From: Priapulus caudatus
Lineage: Eukaryota; Priapulida; Priapulimorpha; Priapulimorphida; Priapulidae
Assembly (NCBI RefSeq): GCF_000485595.1
Contig: NW_014578863.1
Span: forward strand, 29,009 to 52,963
Reading direction: 5' to 3'
DNA length: 23,955 nucleotides
Positions within the stretch are counted from its first letter, which is position 1. Every line of letters begins with the position of its first letter. The notes under the pieces are model-generated. The model made no database searches and was not told the origin of the DNA. It saw only the letters and a list, made by a program, of their open reading frames with translations. This document shows positions 19,941 to 23,955 of this stretch, piece after piece. Made by a program: the position numbers and the translations under genes.

Positions 19941-20175
19941 CTCGATCGCTCTGTCTTTCTCTCACACCACACGACACAATCACAACATACACACACAACC
20001 ACACCAACCACACACACACACACACCACGCACACTTACACACGCACCACATAAACACGCCACACCACCATACACATGCACACACACACACATACCGGTAT
20101 ATCATAATTATATATGATAATATATATGTATATAGTATAATATATTATATATATTCTTTTTTTTAGAACATCAGA
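17210..20175. repeat. CA-rich satellite in two higher-order blocks
   Basis: Two blocks share the same order of parts: a unique ~190-bp head, CA/CACG-rich satellite with conserved cores, a CT-rich patch, and a TA-rich tail ending 'ttagaacatca'. Block A is about 17210-18193. Block B is about 18194-20175. The heads (17213-17400 and 18196-18390) align clearly: 'gttatcaagagg' with 'gttagcaagagg', 'aggcaggtgg' with 'aagcaggtgg', and 'caactcgtacgta' with 'caactcgtagacgta'. CT patches lie at 18003-18020 and 19912-19965. Block B is twice as long because its satellite is expanded. Many long frames cross the block on both strands, but they encode only Thr-His, Cys-Val or Arg-rich repeats and are composition artefacts. 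Confidence 0.85.
17427..19706 (+). repeat. Twelve copies of a ~25-bp core inside the CA satellite
   Basis: The consensus is 'atattgacgtacgagcacg' followed by 'catgcacgc'. Copies start near 17427, 17512, 17700, 17891, 18408, 18492, 18706, 18948, 19209, 19365, 19555 and 19681, all in the same orientation. Spacing runs from about 80 to 510 bp, the largest gap being the block boundary. The core is far better kept than the CA tracts between copies. It contains TGACGT, half of a CRE. Confidence 0.85.
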
Positions 20176-20410
20176 TGGCGGCGGTATCGTGAAAAATGTG
20201 GATTCTGCCATGTTTGGAGTGTCTGATCCCTAATGAAAAGATGGTGGAGACTGTGAAAGGGCAGTCGATGGTGGGCGGATCTTGATAGCTCGGGTGAATG
20301 ACTCTTCGCGTGTGAGTTGAGTAGAGGGACAGGAAGACATATACTTTATGAAATAGAATGCTATAATCTTTTACTTATTGTTTAAATTTTATGTTGACAA
20401 ATAAATAGCG
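20176..20410. other. Unique sequence between satellite and GA tract
   Basis: No supported gene. If the collagen model is right, this is intron. Confidence 0.3.
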
Positions 20411-20426
20411 GAGAGCGGAAGGCGGC

Positions 20427-20457
<31 letters not shown>

Positions 20458-20584
20458 AGGAGAGAGAGGAGAGAGACAGCAGACGAAGACAGAGAGAGAG
20501 AGAGGAAGAGGAGAGCAGAGCAGAGAGAGAGAGAAAGAGAGAGAGCAGAGAGGACGAGAGAGAGGAGAGAGAGAGAGAGAGAGG
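20411..20584. repeat. (GA)n microsatellite
   Basis: Nearly pure purine GA tract with short interruptions. It lies just upstream of the Gly-rich exon. Confidence 0.95.
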
Positions 20585-20677
20585 ACGGCAGAGGCGTGAT
20601 TTCATGGGTTCGGACTAATACACCCTGCTTAGCAAGGTCTCTAACTCATCACGTCTCTTCATAGAGTCTGTTGCAGA

Positions 20678-20866
20678 GGTCGTCTGTACCCGCGAGCAGG
20701 CGTGACGGCAGGGACGGTAGCGGGGAGGCGGGGAGACATGGCCGTGGACGGGGAAGTGGGGAGATGGCCGTGACGGGGGGAAGCAAGGAAGAAATGGCCG
20801 TGCGGGGAGCTGGGAGAGATGGCGGCGTGACGGGGATGAGCTGGCGAGCCAACAAGGGCTCGGAGA
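20678..20866 (+). CDS. Candidate collagen Gly-X-Y exon
   Basis: A G-rich segment encodes glycine at about every third residue ('RDGRDGSGEAGRHGRG', later 'GRDGGVTG'), but the phase slips several times. A repeated unit reading GEMAVTG/EEMAVRG recurs about four times with one-base differences. A plausible acceptor is 'tctgttgcag' (AG before 20678). A good donor, GTAAAT, is at 20867. It sits on the same strand about 0.8 kb before the first exon of a short-chain collagen C-terminal domain, which is where the triple-helix exon should be. Alone it could be a G-rich minisatellite; the context raises it. Because of the slips, the exon as written does not encode an uninterrupted triple helix. Confidence 0.4.
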
Positions 20867-20869
20867 GTA

Positions 20870-21639
20870 AATATAGCTCCTGCTGGCGTTTATCCATCGA
20901 TATGTAACAGCGCCTATGTTGCTGTCCGTTGCTACTGCGTGATGGATTTTAGGACCTGACTGTATTGGCCTGCAAGCAAGAATATCCTGATATATGCGTA
21001 CAATCGTAAGGGTCAGTATGAGACGGCGTCCGCGTCGCTCAGGGAAGAGAGGGAGTCGGGCACACAAATAGTGACGAAGGAGAATGAGACGGAATATCGA
21101 CAATGTATGTCAGCGGCGTAGGAGGACGCAAATATTCTTAAGCTGGTGTAAGTAGGAGTTATATCGTGTCAATGTGACAATTGGGAGTGCGCTGCGCAGT
21201 TTAAACTTTTGTAACAAGATATATTACATGAACAGGCGCTGTGGTTAATAGTTTAATGTATTTTCCCTTTTCCGTTCAATTTGTGACAGAAATATAGTTA
21301 TATAAATATACAAGTGTAAGTTAATATAGTAGTTAAACTTGGCTAATATCCCCAATCCAGAATTACGCGAGACACCGACTTTTTAAATGAATAGCAAGTG
21401 TTTTTGATTGTTCTTATGGTTTGTATATTACAATGTAATACGATGGTGCATACTAATATATTACTGACTATATTAAAACTGATTCAATGTATATTGATCT
21501 GTCGTGAATGTAAACGGAATAACTCATGAAAATGAATACGAATTAAGAGAGCAAGAAATTAAAAAGCAGATTTGGGCTTTATAATTGTGTTATGTAAATG
21601 TAATTATAGCCATATAGATCGCGGCCAGACGCAACGCAG
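20870..21639. other. Putative intron, no other feature
   Basis: AT-rich, with no coding signal of its own; it lies between the Gly-rich exon and the first C-terminal-domain exon. Confidence 0.35.
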
Positions 21640-21712
21640 TGGTGGAGCCATGTCGTGAGATGGCGGAAGAAAGCGCACTTGCAGACGTGGTGCAGAACTC
21701 GTCTTATAACGG
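21640..21712 (+). CDS. Short-chain collagen C-terminal domain, exon 1 (frame-disrupted)
   Basis: The segment starts after 'acgcag' with GGA, carries 'VRW' in one frame and 'GRKRTCRRGAELV' in another, and ends AACGG before GTATTA. This corresponds to the opening of the family's domain ('...VRWGR..C....LVY.G'). Three one-base differences from the expected reading (a missing base at 21653/21654, an extra one near 21664 and another near 21704) break it. The first two nearly cancel. The exon ends in phase 2, which matches the next exon. The acceptor has a poor pyrimidine tract. Confidence 0.5.
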
Positions 21713-22111
21713 GTATTATTATTATATCAACAAATTATTGCAGGGCTCATCCTGCTAGTGATGATGGAAGCGAGGCAATCCTGGTAGATTTCTTAGGAAC
21801 GATAAGTTATCCGAATAAAGGGTAAAGGATCATTAACTAGTGCAAGTGCATCATGTCCGGTCATTGGGTGAACCCCTCATTCCAGACCTCTCGCCACAAC
21901 ATGCAGTTTAATTGGGAAACACGCGTACCCTCCGATTGTTATTACCGACGAAGCCACGAGAAAATGCAATTTTGCCCCGAGGAATAGTGCAAACAACGGT
22001 CTTTATTGACACGCGTTCCGTAGGAACTGCAGTTCCTTCCAATCAGGCGGTACAATATATAAAAATTGATGATGGGAAATGACTGCGATACTGTTAATGG
22101 CATCCGATTAG

Positions 22112-22219
22112 GCGTGGCAGGCACGTGCTCTACGTAGCAGATCACCACGGTGGAGGTGGGGAATACAATTGTCTGCCTCAGCCCCCAGTGGGGCACGGTG
22201 CGCAAGATGGAGCCCGGCA
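22112..22219 (+). CDS. Short-chain collagen C-terminal domain, exon 2
   Basis: After the acceptor 'ccgattag' the frame reads 'VLYVADHHGGGGEYNCLP', which fits the family's conserved Gly-Gly-Gly...Tyr-x-Cys-Leu-Pro segment. It starts with one base that completes the GG left by exon 1. The 3' limit is less sure. A donor at 22220 gives the right phase for exon 3 but is a weak match (GTCGGT). GTAGTC at 22236 is another option that would not keep frame. Confidence 0.6.
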
Positions 22220-22479
22220 GTCGGTCAATATACATGTAGTCTAACAGCGTTTGTTTTAGTTCTGATTGGACGAATGATGTTCGGGACATGAATTACTTGT
22301 TTTTATGAATGTTAGGAGTGATTAAGTCACGGAAGTAGGGGCTTAAATATGAGCTGAAGGCGAGCGACGCGCGAGCAACACGAGCATTAAAGCCATTTAT
22401 TCGGGTTCGAAAAGTAGGACGACGTAGGACGGGTTAAATGTAGTATGGATGTGATGCGTCAAATCTTCAATCACGTTAG

Positions 22480-22659
22480 GTTTGGAGTGGAATACGAAGT
22501 CAATGAATTCAACCCGTTCCTGTCGAGTCATCTATCAGGCAAGCAGTTAGGGGATCAGAACGCTGTGTGCGCAGTGTGCCGTGTACCCGATCGTGCCAGC
22601 GAACAAATGATCCCTGCCTGGAACACATGCCCTCCGAGTTGGTCACTAGAATACCATGG
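22480..22659 (+). CDS. Short-chain collagen C-terminal domain, exon 3
   Basis: One clean frame reads 'FGVEYEVNEFNPFLSSHL', 'QNAVCAVCRVPDRASEQMIP', 'NTCPPSW' and 'LEYHG'. The AVCAVC...MIP...TC..SW.EY.GY pattern is diagnostic for the C-terminal domain of spongin-type short-chain collagens, which are secreted structural proteins of basement-membrane or skeletal matrix. The acceptor is 'cacgttag'. The donor GTATGG at 22660 splits a Gly codon (GG|C). The paired Cys residues probably form disulfides in the folded domain. Confidence 0.88.
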
Positions 22660-23008
22660 GTATGGAAGATTCGAGTATACTACTAATAATAATATTATCA
22701 AGAGCTCAATATTGTCACTATTAAAAATACATGACAATAGACTGATCGGTATGGACAGACTAGACAAGTAATCAATAAATTAACATATTGCTATACCCGA
22801 ATACACGTGTTATGTCTCGCTTGCGACAAATTGCAAGTTCGTACCTGGTAGCGATAAAGGTGACGGCAGCGTGAATGTTGCTGCTAGTGTTGTTTACTAC
22901 CGCGCCGAAATAGCAGATGTTCACATTTACTTGCTTATAGCAACTGCATAAAATATTGCGATATTCACTGCAATGGATAATCCTAATATTCCCCCTTGCA
23001 TGCGCCAG

Positions 23009-23207
23009 CTACCTCATGTCGTCGCACAACAACCACAAGGGTCGGTCAACCTTCGTGTGCGTGGATGAGGATCCAGAGGTGAATTCGTCGGGAGATGGAA
23101 ACGAGGACGGAGGTCTGTGGTTCCCCGTGGAGGCTAGATGCGGGTCACTGCCATGTCCAAACTACGTGAATGGACGGGAGATCACCTGTGCTGTCTGCAC
23201 TAAGTAG
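23009..23207 (+). CDS. Short-chain collagen C-terminal domain, last exon
   Basis: The exon follows a clear acceptor ('tattcccccttgcatgcgccag') across a 349-bp intron. It restores the Gly codon and continues the domain exactly: 'YLMSSHNNHKG', 'FVCVDEDPEV', an acidic Gly/Asn loop, 'EARCGSLPCPNYVNGREI', then 'TCAVCTK' and TAG at 23205. The ending 'LPC..Y..GRE.TC.VC' is the signature C-terminus of the family. There are no frame errors here. A frame open from 22956 runs through the acceptor, so an automatic annotation could mistake the intron end for a start. Confidence 0.9.
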
Positions 23208-23388
23208 TGCACATATTTCACTCACTGTATCATTCGTAACTCGGCTTGACGATCTGGATTAATACGTACCGATTAAGATAATCGACTCAGTAGATTATAA
23301 AATAGGATGCAAATACGAACTACCCTCTAAATACATAATATTATCGAAATTATCAAGAGCGTATTAAGTTAGGTTATTATTCTATTAT

Positions 23389-23394
23389 AATAAA
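23389..23394 (+). terminator. Candidate poly(A) signal of the collagen gene
   Basis: AATAAA about 180 bp after the stop codon, on the coding strand, in AT-rich DNA. Confidence 0.4.
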
Positions 23395-23754
23395 TCCTAT
23401 AATAGGTTATTATTAGGTTCTTGAAATTATCTATTGCAGAAAATCATGTAATTCCTTATGCGATTAGTTATTTTGGTTATGATCATCCCGATAAATTTTC
23501 TGTATGCAATTCTTATTGACAATTAAACATTCACTATTCACATTATTCTCAGACAATATTCATTATGCGTGCATGGGTATCGGCTGAAGAAACCAAGTAA
23601 GTGGTTTGCTCGATGTGTGTGTTACAAGTTCCAGTCCTTGTGTTTTAAGGTGCGCGATCGCGCTCGCGCGCCTTGATTAATCAGGAGAAGTGCGAAAAAA
23701 CGCGCATCTAAGCATTATTAAAACGCACACCTCGCTTCGTGTTTTATTTTCGCA
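23395..23754. other. Intergenic DNA with a CG-rich palindromic patch
   Basis: No gene seen. 'gcgcgatcgcgctcgcgcgc' at about 23652-23671 is rich in CpG and largely self-complementary, in otherwise AT-rich sequence. Confidence 0.4.
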
Positions 23755-23955
23755 GAGGCTACGGGTACAGTAGCCAGTCACACTACGCATGTGCTGCTGC
23801 CGTATCTTAATGTTTCGAGGCTACGGGTACTACGAGCCAGTCACACTACGCATGTGCTGCTGCCGTATCTTAATGTTTCGAGGCTACGGGTACTACGAGC
23901 CAGTCACACTACGCATGTGCTGCTGCCGTATCTTAATGTTTCGAGGCTACGGGTA
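23755..23955. repeat. 63-bp minisatellite running off the window
   Basis: Units start at 23755 (62 bp), 23817 (63 bp), 23880 (63 bp) and 23943 (partial). The second and third are identical; the first differs at 'tacagtag' versus 'tactacgag'. Each unit contains 'ctacgggta' and 'tgctgctgccgtatctt'. The array continues past the right edge. High identity suggests recent expansion. Confidence 0.97.

Noticed and set aside
17436-20092. Many long open frames on both strands (Thr/His-rich or Cys/Val-rich).
   Set aside because: They are produced by CA/GT repeat composition, overlap in all frames and lack family motifs.
20615-21103. Long minus-strand frame opposite the Gly-rich exon.
   Set aside because: Pro/Ser/Arg composition is what the complement of Gly-rich codons gives; the + strand context is better supported.

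Overview
The window looks like invertebrate animal DNA. It has spliced gene pieces with GT/AG boundaries, many decayed transposable elements, microsatellites and no operon structure. The best host gene is a short-chain (spongin-type) collagen with its C-terminal domain in exons at the right end (+ strand, to 23207). That family is best known from sponges and also occurs in other invertebrates. A sponge or other early-branching animal therefore fits, but the sequence alone does not prove it.

Layout. 1-830 is a diverged direct duplication. 830-2000 (+) is a decayed Ty3/gypsy integrase. About 3005-3570 is a CpG-rich degenerate tandem repeat. About 4270-4430 may be a promoter (perfect CRE) and first exon. 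5233-5890 holds a (GGAC)n tract, a 55-bp direct repeat and a His-Cys box endonuclease reading frame of the I-PpoI type. 5923-7313 (-) is a GC-rich block with a decayed Mutator-like transposase. 8861-12160 (-) is a large decayed element whose reading frames run OTU-type cysteine protease, linker, MULE transposase, with arrays of 10-bp repeats next to its 5' side. 13066-14800 (-) is a second Ty3/gypsy remnant with gag and protease only. 14830-16700 holds nothing I can call.

Right third. A possible signal-peptide exon (16704-16825), a Gly-rich collagen-like exon (about 20678-20866) and four C-terminal-domain exons (21640-23207) form one plausible + strand collagen gene. If so, a roughly 3.8-kb intron contains a CA-rich satellite (17210-20175). 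The satellite has about 12 copies of a conserved 25-bp core and is arranged in two higher-order blocks. The window ends in a 63-bp minisatellite that runs off the edge.

Caution. One-base indels recur, including inside one exon of the otherwise intact collagen domain. Some breaks I call decay may therefore be errors in an unpolished assembly. Family names rest on reading motifs by eye; no database search was possible.
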